Assembly (NCBI GenBank): GCA_037974665.1
Contig: CM075780.1
Coordinates: 7,501,768 to 7,565,767, forward strand
Direction: 5' to 3'
DNA length: 64,000 nucleotides
DNA from: Ehretia macrophylla
Taxonomy: Eukaryota; Streptophyta; Magnoliopsida; Boraginales; Ehretiaceae
Below, one piece after another: positions 12,210 through 25,366 of the stretch (within the stretch, counting starts at the first letter, position 1; every line of letters begins with the position of its first letter). A program made the translations under genes and the position numbers. The notes under the pieces were generated by a model. It was given only the letters and a program-made list of their open reading frames with translations. It did no database searches and was not told where the DNA came from.

Positions 12210-13915
12210 ATCCGTATTGGGTTACGCGGCCCACAGCATACCGTTGGAAAGCTCTCCGAGAGTTCTACAACGGGGCAACCAAGCCCGCTTTGCTGGGCCT
12301 TTTTTCGGTGCCCAAAATCGAATGTTTTCATCAGTTTCCGGACACTTTTCTGATTTTGTACAATTTTTTCATCCCGGATCGTACGTCGTGCACCGCGGGA
12401 AGGCCGGCAACCTAATCCATCACATTTCTGTTACCGAATCCCACGGCACCTTGGGCGACACAACTTCGATTCACGTAGAGGCTGGGCCCGCAAACCGAGG
12501 TCGTGGGGCTTGGGACCAGGTCTCTCCGTCGCTCCGGAGCCCATAACTTTTGATCCGTATGGTGTTACGTGGCCCACAGCATACCGTTGGAAAGCTCTCC
12601 GAGAGCTCTACAACGGGGAAGCCAAGCCTGCTTTGCGGGGCCTTTCCTCGGAGCCGAAATCGAACGTTTTCTTCAGTTTTTGGACATTTTTCTGCTTTTG
12701 TACTGTTTTTCTGTCCCGGATCGTACGTCGTGCGCTGCGGGAAGGCCAGCAACCTAATCCTTCGCATTTCTGTTACCGAATCCCACGGCACCTTGGGTGA
12801 GACAACTTCGCTTCACGTAGAGGCTGGGCCCGCAAACCAAGGTCGTGGGGCTTGGGACCAGGTCTCCGTCGCTCCGGAGCCCATAACTTTTGATCCGTAT
12901 TGGGTTACGCGGCCCACAGCATACCGTTGGAAAGCTCTCCGAGAGCTCTACGACGGGGCAGCCAAGCCTGCTTTGCTGGGCCTTTTTTCAGGGCACAAAA
13001 TCGAACATTTTCATCAGTTTCTGGATACTTTTATTCTTTTGTACTTTTTTCCCGTCCCGGATCGTACGTCGTGCACCGCGGGAAGGCTGGCAACCTAATC
13101 CATCACATTTCTGTTACTGAATCCCACGACACCTAGGGCGAGACAGCTTCGCTTCAAGTAGAGGCTGGGCCCGCAAACCGAGGTCGTAGGGCTTGGGACC
13201 AGGTCTCCGTCGCTCCGAAGCCTATAACTTTTGATCCGTATGGTGTTACGCGGCCCACAGCATACTGTTGGAAAGCTCTCCGAGAGCACTACAACGGGGC
13301 AGCCAAGCCCGCTTTGCTGGGCCTTTTTTCAGAGCCCGAAATTGAACGTTTTCATCAGTTTCCGAACAGTTTTATGCTTTTGTACTGTTTTTCCCTCCCG
13401 GATCAAACGTCGTGCGCTGCGGGAAGGCCAGCAACCTAATCCTTCGCATTTCTGTTACCGAATCCCACGGCACCTTGGGTGAGACAACTTCGCTTCACGT
13501 AGAGGCTGGGCCCGCAAACCAAGGTCGTGGGGCTTGGGACCAGGTCTCCGTCGCTCCGGAGCCCATAACTTTTGATCCGTATTGGGTTACGATGCCCACA
13601 GCATACCGTTGGAAAGCTCTCTGAGAGCTCTACGATGGGGCAGCCAAGCTCGCTTTGCTGGGCCTTTTTTCATAGCCCAAAATCGAACGTTTTCATCAGT
13701 TTCCGGATACTTTTTTGCTTTTGTACTATTTTTCCGTCCCGGATCGTACGTCGTGCACCGCGGGAAGGCCGGCAACCTAATCCATCACATTTCTGTTACC
13801 GAATCCCACTGCACCTTTGGCGAGACAGCTTCGCTTCACGTAGAGGTTGGGCCCGCAAACCGAGGTCGTAGGGCTTGGGACCAGGTCTCCGTCGCTTGGG
13901 AGCCCATAACTTTTA
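12210..13915 (+). repeat. Stretch with 682-bp (dimeric) periodicity
   Basis: The variant atccgtattgggttacg, instead of tatggtgttacg, appears at about 12210, 12893 and 13575, that is in every second unit. The same three units or their neighbours share cttcgcatttc and, in part, gatcaaacgtcgtgcg. The alternating units carry ordinary class A sequence. This is a short higher-order repeat of two monomers. The same variant appears once more near 24142, outside this stretch. Confidence 0.8.
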
Positions 13916-16423
13916 ATCCGTATGGTGTTACGCGGCCCACAGCATACCATTGGGAAGCTCTCCGAGAGCACTACAACGGGGCAGCCAAGACCGCTTTGCT
14001 GGGGCTTTTTTCAGAGCCCAAAATCGAACGTTTTTATCAGTTTTTGGACACTTTTCTGCTTTTGTACTGTTTTTCCGTCCCGGATCGTACGTCGTGCGCT
14101 ACGGGAAGGCCGGCAACCTAATCCTTCACATTTCAATTACTGAATCCCACGGCACCTTGGGCGAGACAACTTCGTTTCACGTAGAGGCTGGGCCCGCAAA
14201 CCAAGGTCGTGGGGCTTGGGACCAGGTCTCCGTCGCTCCGGAGCCCATAACTTTTGATCCGTATGGTGTTACGCGGCCCACAGCATACCGTTGGAAAGCT
14301 CTCCAAGAGCTCTACAATGGGGCAGCCAAGCTTGCTTTGCTGGGCCTTTTTTCGGAGCCCAAAATCGAACGTTTTCATCAGTTTTCGGACACTTTTATGC
14401 TTTTGTACTGTTTTTACGTCCCGGATCGTATGTCGTACACCGCGGGAAGGCCGGCAACCTAATCCATCACATTTCTATTACCGAATCCCATGGCACCTTG
14501 GGCGAGACAGCTTCGCTTCACATAGAGGCTGGGCCTGCAAACCGAGGTCGTGGGGCTTGGGACCAGGTCTCCGTCGCTCCGGAGCCCATAACTTTTGATC
14601 CTTATGGTGTTACGCGGCCCACAGCATACCGTTGGAAAGCTCTCCGAGAGCTCTACAACGGGGCAGCCATGCCTGCTTTGCTGGGCCTTTTTTCGGAGCC
14701 CGAAATCGAACGTTTTCATCAGTTTCCGGACACTTTTCTACTTTTGTACTCTTTTTCCGTCCCGAATCGTACGTCGTGCACCGCGCGAAGGCCGGCAACC
14801 TAATCCATCACATTTCTGTTACCGAATCCCACGGCACCTTGGGCGAGACAACTTCGCTTCACGTAGAGGCTGGGCCCGCAAACCGAGGTCGTGGGGCTTT
14901 GGACCAGGTCTCCGTCGCTCCGGAGCCCATAACTTTTGATCCGTATGGTGTTACGTGGCCCACAACATACCGTTGGAAAGCTCTCCGACAGCTCTACAAC
15001 GGGGAAGCCAAGCCTGCTTTATGGGGCCTTTCTTCGGAGCCAAAATCGAACGTTTTCATCAGTTTCCGGACATTTTTCTGCTTTTGTACTGTTTTTCCGT
15101 CCCGGATCGTACGTCGTGCGCTGCGGGAAGGCCGGCAACCTAATCCTTCACATTTTTGTTACCGAATCCCACGGCACCTTGGGCGACACAACTTCGCTTC
15201 ACGTAGAGGCTGGGCCCGCAAACCAAGGTCGTGGGGCTTGGGATCAGGTCTCCGTCGCTCCGGAGCCCATAACTTTTGATCCGTGTGGTGTTACGCGGCC
15301 CACAGCATACCGTTGGAAAGCTCTCCAAAAGCTCAACAACGGGCAGCCAAGCCCGCTTTGCTGGGCCTTTTTTCAGAGCCCAAAATCGAACGTTACCATC
15401 AGTTTCCGGACACTTTTATGCTTTTGTACCATTTTTCCGTCCCGGATCGTACATCGTGCACCGCGGGAAGGCCGGAAACCTAATCCTTCGCATTTTTGTT
15501 ACCGAATCCCACGGCACCTTGGGCGAGACAACTTCGCTTCACGTAGAGGCTGGGCCCGCAAACCAAGGTCGTGGGGCTTGGGATCAGGTCGCCGTCGCTC
15601 CGGAGCCCATAACTTTTGATCCGTATGGTGTTACGCGGCCCACAGCATACCGTTGGAAAGCTCTCCGAGAGCTCTACAACGGAGCAGCCAAGCCCGCTTT
15701 GCTGGGCCTTTTTTCAGAGTACAAAATTGAACGTTTTCATCAGTTTCTGGATACTTTTATGCTTTTGTTCCTGTTTCCGTCCCGGATCGTACGTCGTGCA
15801 CCGCGGGAAGGCCGGCAACCTAAACCATCACATTTCTGTTACCGAATCCCACAGCACCTTGGGCGAGACAGCTTCGCTTCACGTAGAGGCTGGGCCCGCA
15901 AACTGAGGTCGTAGGGCTTGAGACCAGGTCTCCGTCGCTCCGGAGCCCATAACTTTTGATCCGTATGGTGTTACGCGGCCCACAGCATACCGTTGGAAAG
16001 CTCTCCGAGAGCACTAAAACGGGGCAGCCTAGCCCGCTTTTCTTGAACTTCTTTCAGAGCCCAAAATCGAACGTTTTCATCAGTTTTCGGACACTTTTCT
16101 GCCTTTGTACTATTTTTTCGTCCCGGATCGTACGTCGTGCGCTTTGGGAAGGCCGGCAACCTAATCAATCGCATTGCTGTTACCGAATCCCACGGCACCT
16201 TGGGCGAGACAGCTTCACTTCACGTAGAGGCTGGGCCTTTAAACCGAGTTCGTGGGACTTGGGACAAGGTCTCCGTCGCTCCGGAGCCCATAACTTTTGA
16301 TCCGTATGGTGTTACGCGGCCCACAGCATACCGTTGGAAAGCTCCCCGAAAGCTCAACAACGGGCAGCCAAGCCCGCTTTGCTGGGCCTTCTTTCGGAGC
16401 CCAAAATCAAAAGTTTTCATCAG

Positions 16424-16990
16424 TTTCTGGACATTTTTTGCTTTTGTACTATTTTTCCGTCCCGGATCGTACGTCGTGCACCGCGGGAAGGCCGGCAACC
16501 TAATCCATCATATTTCTGTTACCGAATCCCACGGCACATTGGGCGAGACAACTTCGCTTCACGTAGAGGCTGGGCCCGCAAACCAAGGTCGTGGGGCTTG
16601 GGAACAGGTCTCCGTCGCTCCGGAGCCTATAACTTTTGATCCGTATGGTGTTATGCGGCCCACAACATACCGTTGGAAAGCTCTCCAAGAGCTCTACAAC
16701 TAGGCAGCCAAGCCTGCTATGCTGGGCCTTTTTTCGGTGCCCAAAATCGAACGTTTTCATCAGTTTCCGGACTCTTTTCTGCTTTTGTACTATTTTTCCG
16801 TCCCGGATCGTACGTCGTGCACCGCGGGAAGGCCGGCAACCTAATCTATCACATTTCTGTAACCGAATCCCACGGCACCTTGGGCGAGACAAGTTCGCTT
16901 CACGTAGAGGCTGGGCCCGCAAACCGAGGTCGTGGGGCTTGGGACCAGGTCTCCGTCGCTCCGGAGCCCATAACTTTTGATCCGTAAGGA
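16424..16990 (+). repeat. Satellite segment duplicated 20.8 kb away, copy 1
   Basis: A run of nearly two units shares a chain of rare variants with 37221-37788: ggacattttttgc, ccatcatatttc, ggcacattgggcg, cttgggaacaggtc, ggagcctataac, gttatgcggcccacaac, ctccaagagctctacaactagg, cctgctatgctgg and ttcggtgccc. The offset is about 20798 bp, close to 61 units. The chance of this variant chain arising twice is very low. The segment is therefore a long-range copy made by unequal exchange, conversion or circle reinsertion. Confidence 0.9.
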
Positions 16991-19900
16991 GTTACGCGGC
17001 CCACAGCATACCGTTGGAATCCACTCCGAGAGCTCTACGACGGGGCAGCGAAGCCTGCTTTGCTAGGCCTTTTTTCGGAGCCCGAAATTGAACGTTTTCA
17101 TCAGTTTTCGGACACTTTTCTGCTTTTGTACTGTTTTTCCGTCCCGGTTCGCACGTCGTGCTCTGCGGGAAGGCCGGCAACCTAATCCTTCACATTTCTA
17201 TTAACGAATCCCACGGCACATTAGGCGAGACAACTTCGCTTCACGTAGAGGCTGGGCCCGCAAACCAAGGTCGTGGGGCTTGGGACCAGGTCTCCGTCGC
17301 TCCGGAGCGCATAACTTTTGAACGGTATGGTGTTACGCGGCGCACAGCATACCGTTGGAAAGCTCTCCGAGAGCTCTACAACTGGACAGCCAAGCCAGCG
17401 TTGTTGGGCATTTTTTCGGTGCCCAAAATCGAACATTTTCATCAGTTTTTGGACACTTTTCTGCTTTTGTTCTATTTTTCCGTCCCGGATCATACGTCGT
17501 GAACCGCGGGAAGGCCGGCAACCTAATCCATTACATTTCTGTTACCGAATCCCACGGCACCTTGGGCGAGACAACTTCGCTTCACGTAGAGGCTGGGCCT
17601 GGAAACTGAGGTCGTGGGGCTTGGGACCAGGTCTCCGTCGCTCCGGAGCCCATAACTTTTGATCCGTATGGTGTTATGCGGCCCACAGCAAACCATTGGA
17701 AAGCTCTCTGAGAGCTCTACAACGGGGCAGCCAAACCTGCTTTGCGGGGCCTTTCTTCGGAGCCCGAAATTGAACGTTTTCATCAATTTTGGGACACTTT
17801 TCTGATTTTGTACTGTTTTTCCGTCCCGGATCGTACGTCGTGCGCTGTGGGAAGGCCGACAATCTAATCCTTCACATTTCCGTTACCGAATCCCACGGCA
17901 CCTTAGGCGAGACAACTTCGCTTCACGTAGAGGGTCAGTCCGCAAACCAAGGTCGTGGGGCTTGGGACCAGGTCTCTGTCGCTCCGGAGCCCATAACTTT
18001 TGATCCGTATGGTGTTACGCGGCCCACAGCATACCGTTGGAAAGCCCTCCGAAAGCTCTACAACGGGGCAGCCAAGCCCGCTTTGCTGGCCCTTTTTTCG
18101 GAGCCCAAAATCGAACGTTACCATCAGTTTTCGGACACTTTTATGCTTTTGTACCATTTTTCCGTCCCGGATCGTACGTCGTGCATCGCGGGAAGGCCGG
18201 CAACCTAATCCTTCGCATTTCTGTTACCGAATCCCACGGCACCTTGGGCGAGACAGCTTCGCTTCACGTAGAGGCTGGGCCCACAAACCGAGGTCGTGGG
18301 GCTTGGGACCAGGTCTCAGTCGCTCCGGAGCCCATAACTTTTGATCCGTATGGTGTTACACGGCCCACAACATACCGTTGGAAAGCTCCCCGAGAGCTCT
18401 ACAACGGGGTAGCCAAGCCCGCTTTGCTGGACCTTTTTTCAGATCCCAAAATGGAACATTTTCATCAGTTTTCGGTTACTTTTATGCTTTTGTACCTATT
18501 TTCGTCCCGGATCGTACGTCGTGCACCGCGAGAAGGCCGGCAACCTAATCCATCACATTTCTGTTACCGAATCCCACGGCACCTTGGGTGAGACAGCTTC
18601 ACTTCACGTAGAGGCTGGGCCCGCAAACCGTGGTCGTGGGGCTTGGACCAGGTCTCCGTCGCTCCGGAGCCCATAACTTTCGATCCGTATGGTGTTACGC
18701 GGCCCACAGCATACCGTTGGAAAGCTCTCCGAGAGCTCTACGACGGGGCAGCCAAGCTCGCTTTGCTGGGCCGTTTTTCGGAGCCCAAAATCGAACATTT
18801 TCATCAGTTTTCGGACACTTTTATGCTTTTGTATTGTTTTTCTGTCCCGGATCGTACGTCGTGCGCTACGGGAAGGCCAGCAACCTAATCCTTCACATTT
18901 CTGTTACCGAATCCCACGGCACAATGGGCGAGACAACTTCGCTTTACATAGAGGCTGGGCCCGCAAACCAAGGTCGTGGGGCTTGGGACCAGGTCTCCGT
19001 CGCTTCGGAGCCCATAACTTTTGATCCGTATGGTGTTACGCGGCCCACAGCATACCGTTGGAAAGCTCTCCGAGAGATCTACAACGGTGCAGCCAAGCTC
19101 GCTTTGCTGGGGCTTTTTTTAGAGCCCAAAATCAAACGTTTTCATTAGTTTCCGGACACTTTTATGCTTTTGTACCATTTTTCCGTCACGGATCGTACGT
19201 CGTGCACCAAGGGAAGGCCGGCAACCTAATCCATCACATTTCTGTTACCGAATCCCATGGCACCTTGGGCGAGACAGCTTCGCTTCACGTAGAGGCTGGG
19301 CCTGGAAACCGAGGTCGTGGGGCTTGGGACCAGGTCTCCGTCGCTCCGGAGTCCATAACTTTTGATCCGTATGGTGTTACGCGGCCCACAGCATACCGTT
19401 GGAAAGCTCTCCGAGAGCTCTACAATGGGGCAGCCAAGCCTGCTATGCTGGGCCTTTTTTTAGAGCCCGAAATCGAACGTTTTCATCAGTTTTCGGACAC
19501 TTTTTTGCTTTTGTACTATTTTTTCGTCCCGGATCGTACGTCGTGCGCTGCGGGAAGGCCGGCAACCTAATCCTTCACATTTTTGTTACCGAATCCCACG
19601 GCACCTTGGGCGAGACAACTTCGCTTCACGTAGTGGCTGGGCCCGCAAACCAAGGTCGTGGGGCTTGGGACTAGGTCTCCGTCGCTCCGGAGCCCATTAC
19701 TTTTGATCCGTATGGTGTTACGCGGCCCACAGCATACCGCTGGAAAGCTCTCTGAGAGCTCTACGACGGGGCTTGTAAGCACGCTTTGCTAGGCCTTTTT
19801 TTGGAGCCCAAAATCGAACGTTTTCATCAGTTTTCGGACACTTTTCTGCTTTTGTACTGTTTTTCCAGCCCGGATCGTACGTCGTGCACTGCGGGAAGGC

Positions 19901-20906
19901 CGGCAACCTAATCCTTCACATTTCTGTTACCGAATCCCACGGCACCTTGGGCGAGACAACTTCGCTTCATGTAGTGGCTGGGCCCGCAAACCAAGGTCGT
20001 GGGGCTTGGGACCAGGTCTCCGTCGCTCCGGAGCCCATAACTTTTGATCCGTATGGTGTTACGCAGCCCACAGCATACCGCTGGAAAGCTCTCCGAGAGC
20101 TCTACGACGGGGCCGGTATGCCCGCTTTGCTGGGCCTTTTTTCAGAGCCCAAAATTGAACGTTTTCATCAGTTTTCGGACACTTTTCTACTTTTGTACTA
20201 TTTTTTCGTCCCGGATCGTACGTCGTGCACAGCGGGAAGGACGGCAACCTAATCCATCACATTTCTGTTACCGAATCCCACGGCACCATGGGCGAGACAA
20301 CTTCACTTCATGTAGCGGCTGGGCCCGCAAACCGAGGTCGTGGGGCTTGGGACCAGGTCTCCGTCGCTCCGGAGCCCATAACTTTTGATCCGTATGGTGT
20401 TACGCGGCCCACAGCATACCGTTGGAAAGCACTCCGAGAGCTCTACAACGGGGCAGGCGAGCCTGCTTTGCTGGGCCATTTTTTGGAGCCCGAAATCGAA
20501 CGTTTTCATCAATTTCCGGATACTTTTATGCTTTTGTACTGTTTTTTCGTCCCGGATCGTACGTCGTGCGCTGCGGGACGGCCGGCAACCTAATCCTTCA
20601 CATTTCTTTTACCGAATCCCACGGCTCCTTGGGCGAGACAACTTCGCTTCACGTAGCGGCTGGGCCCAGAAACCGAGGTCGTGGGGCTTGGGACCAGGTT
20701 TCCGTCGCTCCGGAGCCTATAACTTTTTATCCGTATGGTGTTACGCGGCCCACAACATACCGTTGGAATACTCTTCGAGAGCTCTACGACGGAGCAGGTA
20801 AGCACGCTTTGCTAGGCCTTTTTTCAGAGCCCAAAATCGAACGTTTTCATCAGTTTCTGGACACTTTTCTACTTTTGTACTGTTTTTCCGTCCCGGATCG
20901 TACGTC

Positions 20907-21763
20907 GTGAGCTACGGGAAGGCCGGCAACCTAATACTTCACATTTCTGTTACCGAATCCAATGGCACAAAGGGCGAGACAACTTCGCTTCACGTAGAGT
21001 TTGGGCCCGGAAACCAAGGTCGTGGGGCTTGGGACCAGGTCTCCGTCGCTCCGGAGCCCATAACTTTTGATCCGTATGGTGTTACGCGGCCCACAGCATA
21101 CCGTTGGAAAGCTCTCCAAGAGCTCTACAACAGGGCAGCCAAGCTCGCTTTGCTGGACCTTTTTTTGGAGCCCAAAATCGAACGTTTTCATCAGTTTCCG
21201 GACACTTTTCTGCTTTTGTACTATTTTTCCGTCCCGGATCGTACGTCGTGCACCGCGGGAAGGCCGGCAACCTAATCCATCACATTTCTGTTACCGAATC
21301 CCATGGCACCTTGGGCGAGACAGGTTTGCTTCACGTAGAAGCTGGGCCTGCAAACCGAGGTCATGGGGTTTGGGACCAGGTCTCCGTCACTCTGGAGCCC
21401 ATAACTTTTAATCTGTACGGTGTTACGCGGCCCACAGCATACCGTTGGAAAGCTCTCCGAGAGCTCTACAACGGGGCAGCCAAGCTTGCTTGCTTGGCTG
21501 GGCCTTTTTTCGGAGCCCGAAATCAAACGTTTTCATCAGTTTCCGGATACTTTTTTGCTTTTGTACTGTTTTTTCATCGCGTATCGTACGTCATGCACCG
21601 TGGGAAGGCCGGCAACCTAATCCATCACATTTCTATTTCCGAATCCCACGGCAACTTGGGTGAGACAACTTCGCTTCACGTAGCGGCTGGGCCCGCAAAC
21701 CGAGGTCGTGGGGCTTGGGACCAGGTCTCCGTCGCTCCGGAGCCCATAACTTTTGATCCGTAA
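20907..21763 (+). repeat. Satellite variant cluster (gtgagctacggg type) also found at 27.0, 28.75 and 31.5 kb
   Basis: The variant gtcgtgagctacggg, followed in the same unit by cccggaaaccaagg, occurs here and near 27047, 28752 and 31480. At 31480 the second motif reads cccagaaacc. The following unit carries gatctgtacggtg or a close form at about 21411, 27550 and 31985. Spacings are about 18, 5 and 8 units, the last two being exact multiples of 341 bp. This marks repeated copying of a two-unit to three-unit block through the 21-32 kb region. Confidence 0.85.
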
Positions 21764-24700
21764 GGAGTTACGCGGCCCACAGCATACCGTTGGAATGCTC
21801 TCCGAGAGCTCTACGACGGGGCAGTGAAGCCAGCTTTGCTGGGACTTTTTTTGGAGCCCGAAATCAAACGTTTGAATCAGTTTCTGGACACTTTTCTGCT
21901 TTTGTACTGTTTTTCCGTCCCGGATCGTACGTCGTGCGCTGCGGGAAAGCTGTCAACCTAATCCTTCACATTTCTGTTACCGAATCCCACGGCACCTTGG
22001 GCGAGACAACTTCGCTTCACGTAGTGGCTGGGCCCGCAAACCAAGGTCGTGGGGCTTGGGACCAGGTCTCCGTCGCTCCGGAGCCCATAACTTTTGATTT
22101 GTATGGTGTTACGCTGCCCACAGCATACCGTTGGAAAGCTCTCCGAGTGCTCTACAACGGGGCAGGCAAGCCCGCTTTGATGGGCCTTTTTTTGGAGCCC
22201 TAAATCGAACGTTTTCATCAGTTTCTGGACACTTTTATGCTTTTGTACTGTTTTTTCGTCCCGGATCGTACGTCGTGCGCTGCAGGAAGGCCGGTAACCT
22301 AATCCTTCACATTTCTGTTACCGAATCCCACAACACCTTGGGCGAGACAAGTTCGCTTCGCGTAGAGGCTGGGCCCGCAAACCAAGGTCGTGGGGCTTGG
22401 GACCAGGTCTCCGTCGCTCCAGAGCCCATAACTTTTGATCCGTATGGTGTTACGCGGCCCACAGCATACCGTTGGAAAGCTCTCCGAGAGCTCTACAACG
22501 GGGTAGCCAAGCTTTCTTGGTTGGGCCTTTTTTCAGAGCCTGAAATTGAACGTTATCATCAGCTTCCGGACACTTTTATGCTTTTGTACCATTTTTCCGT
22601 CCCGGATCGTACGTCGTTTACCGCGGGAAGGGCGCCAACCTAATCCATCACATTTCTGTTACCGAATCCCACGGCACCTTGGGCGAGACAACTTCGCTTC
22701 ACGTAGAGGCTGGGCCTGCAAACCGAGGTCGTGGGGCTTGGGATCAGGTCTCCGTCGCTCCAGAGCCCATAACTTTTGATCCGTATGGTGTTACACGGCC
22801 CACAGCATACCGTTGGAAAGCTCACCGAGAGCTCTACAACGAGGCAACCAAGTCCGCTTCGATGGACCTTTTTTCGTAGCCCGAAATTGAACGTTTTCAT
22901 CAGTTTTCAGACACTTTTCTGCTTTTGCACTGTTTTTTTGTCCCGGATCGTACGTCGTGCGCTGCGGGAAGGCCGGCAAGCTAATCCATCACCTTTCTGT
23001 TACCGAATCCCACGGAACCTTGGGCGAGACAACTTCGTTTCACGTAGAGGCGGGGCACGCAAACCGAGGTCGTGGGGCTTGGGACCAGGTCTCCGTCGCT
23101 CCGGAGCCCATAACTTTTGATCCGCAAGCAGTTACGCGGCCCACAGCATACCGTGGGAAAGTTCTTCGAGAGCTCTACGACGGGGCAGCTAAGCTTGCTT
23201 AGCTGTGCCTTTTTTCGGAGCCCGAAATTGAACATTTTCATCAGTTTCCGGACACTTTTATGCTTTTGTACTGTTTTTCGGTCCCGGATCGTACGTCGTG
23301 CGCTGCGGGAAGGCCGGCAACCTAATCCTTCGCATTTCTGTTACCGACTCCTACGGCACCTTGGGCGAGACAACTTCGTTTCACATAGAGGCTGGGCCCG
23401 CAAACCAAGGTTCCGGGGCTTGGGACCAGGTCTCCGTCGCTCCGGAGCCCATAACTTTTGATCCGTATGGTGTTACGCGGCCCACAGCATACCGTTGGAA
23501 TGCTCTCCGAGAGCTCTACAACGGGGCAGCCAAGCCCGCTTTGTTGGGCATTTTTTCAGAGCCCAAAATTGAACGTTTTCATCAGTTTCTGGATATTTTT
23601 CTACTTTTGTACTGTTTTTCCGTCCCGGATCGTAGGTCGTGCGCAGCGGGAAGGCCGGCAAGCTAATCCATCACATTTCTGTTACCGAATCCCACGGCAC
23701 ATTGAGCGAGACAACTTCGCTTCACGTAGAGGTTGGGCCCACAAACCGAGGTCGTGGGGCTTGGAACCAGGTCTCCGTCGCTCCGGAGCCCAAAACTTTT
23801 GATCCGTAAGGAGTTACGCGGCCCACAGCATACCGTTGGAAAGCTCTTCGAGAGCTCTACGATGGGGCAGCTAAGCTTGCTTTGCTGGACCTTTTTTCAG
23901 AGCCCGAAATTGAACGTTTTCATCAGTTTCCGGACACTTTTATGCTTTTGTACTATTTTTCCGTCCCGGATCAAACGTCGTGCGCTGCGGGAAGGCCGGC
24001 AACCTAATCCTCGCATTTATGTTACCGAATCCCACAGCACCTTGGGTGAGACAACTTCGCTTCACGTAGAGGCTGGGCCCGCAAACCAAGGTCGTAGGGC
24101 TTAGGACCAGGTCTCCGTCGCTCCGGAGCACATAACTTTTGATCCGTATTGGGTTACGCAGCCCACAGCTTACAGTTGGAAAGCTCTCCGAGAGCTCTAC
24201 GATAGGGCAGCCAAGCCCGCTTTGCTACGCCTCTTTTCAGAGCCCAAAATCGAACGATTTTATCAGTTTCCGTATACTTTTATGCTTTTGTACTGTTTTT
24301 CCGTCCCGGATCGTACGTCGTGCACCGCGGGAAGGCCGGCAACCTAATCCATCACATTTCTGTTACTGAATCCCACGGCACCTTGGGCGAGACAGCTTCG
24401 CTTCACTTAGAGGCTGGGCCCGCAAACCGAGGTTGTAGGGCTTGGGACCAGGTCTCCGTTGTTCCGGAGCCTATAACTTTTGATCCGTATGGTGTTACAC
24501 AGCCCACACCATACCGTTGGAAAGCTCTCCGAGAACACTACAACGGGGCAGCCAAGCTAGCTTTGCTGGGCCTTTTTTCGGAGCCCAAAATTGAACGTTT
24601 TTATCAGTTTTTGGACACTTTTATGATTTTGTACTGTTTTTCCGTCCTGGATCGTACGTCGTGCGCTGCGGGAAGGCCGGCAACCTAATCCTTCACATTT

Positions 24701-25366
24701 CAATTACTGAATCCCACGGCACCTTGGGCGAGACAACTTCGTTTCACGTAGAGGCTGGGCCCGCAAACCAAGGTCGTGGGGCTTGGGACTAGGTGTCCGT
24801 CGCTCCGGAGCCCATAACTTTTGATCCGTATGGTGTTACGCGGCCCACAACATACCGTTGGAAAGCTCTCCAAGAGCTCTAAAACGGGATAGCCAAGCTT
24901 GCTTGGCTTTGCCTTTTTTCGGATCCCAAAATCGAACGTTTTCATCAGTTTCCGGACACTTTTCTGCTTTTGTACTATTTTTTCGTCCCGGATCGTACGT
25001 CGTGCACCGCGGGAAGGCTGGCAACCTAATCCATCACATTTCTGTTACCGAATCCCACGGCACCTTGGGCGAGACAGCTTCGCTTCACAAAGAGGCTGGG
25101 CCTGCAAACCGTGGTCGTGGGGCTTGGGACCAGGTCTCCGTCGCTCCAGAGCCAATAACTTTTGATCCGTATAGTGTTACGCGGCCCACAGCATACCGTT
25201 GGAAAGCTCTCCGAGAGCTCTACTATGGGGCAGCCATGCCCGCTTCGCTGGGCCTTTTTTCGGAGCCCGAAATCGAACGTTTTCATCAGTTTCCGGACAC
25301 TTTTTTGCTTTTGTACAGTTTTTTCGTCCCGGATCGTACGTCGTGCAACGCGGGAAGGCCGGCAAC

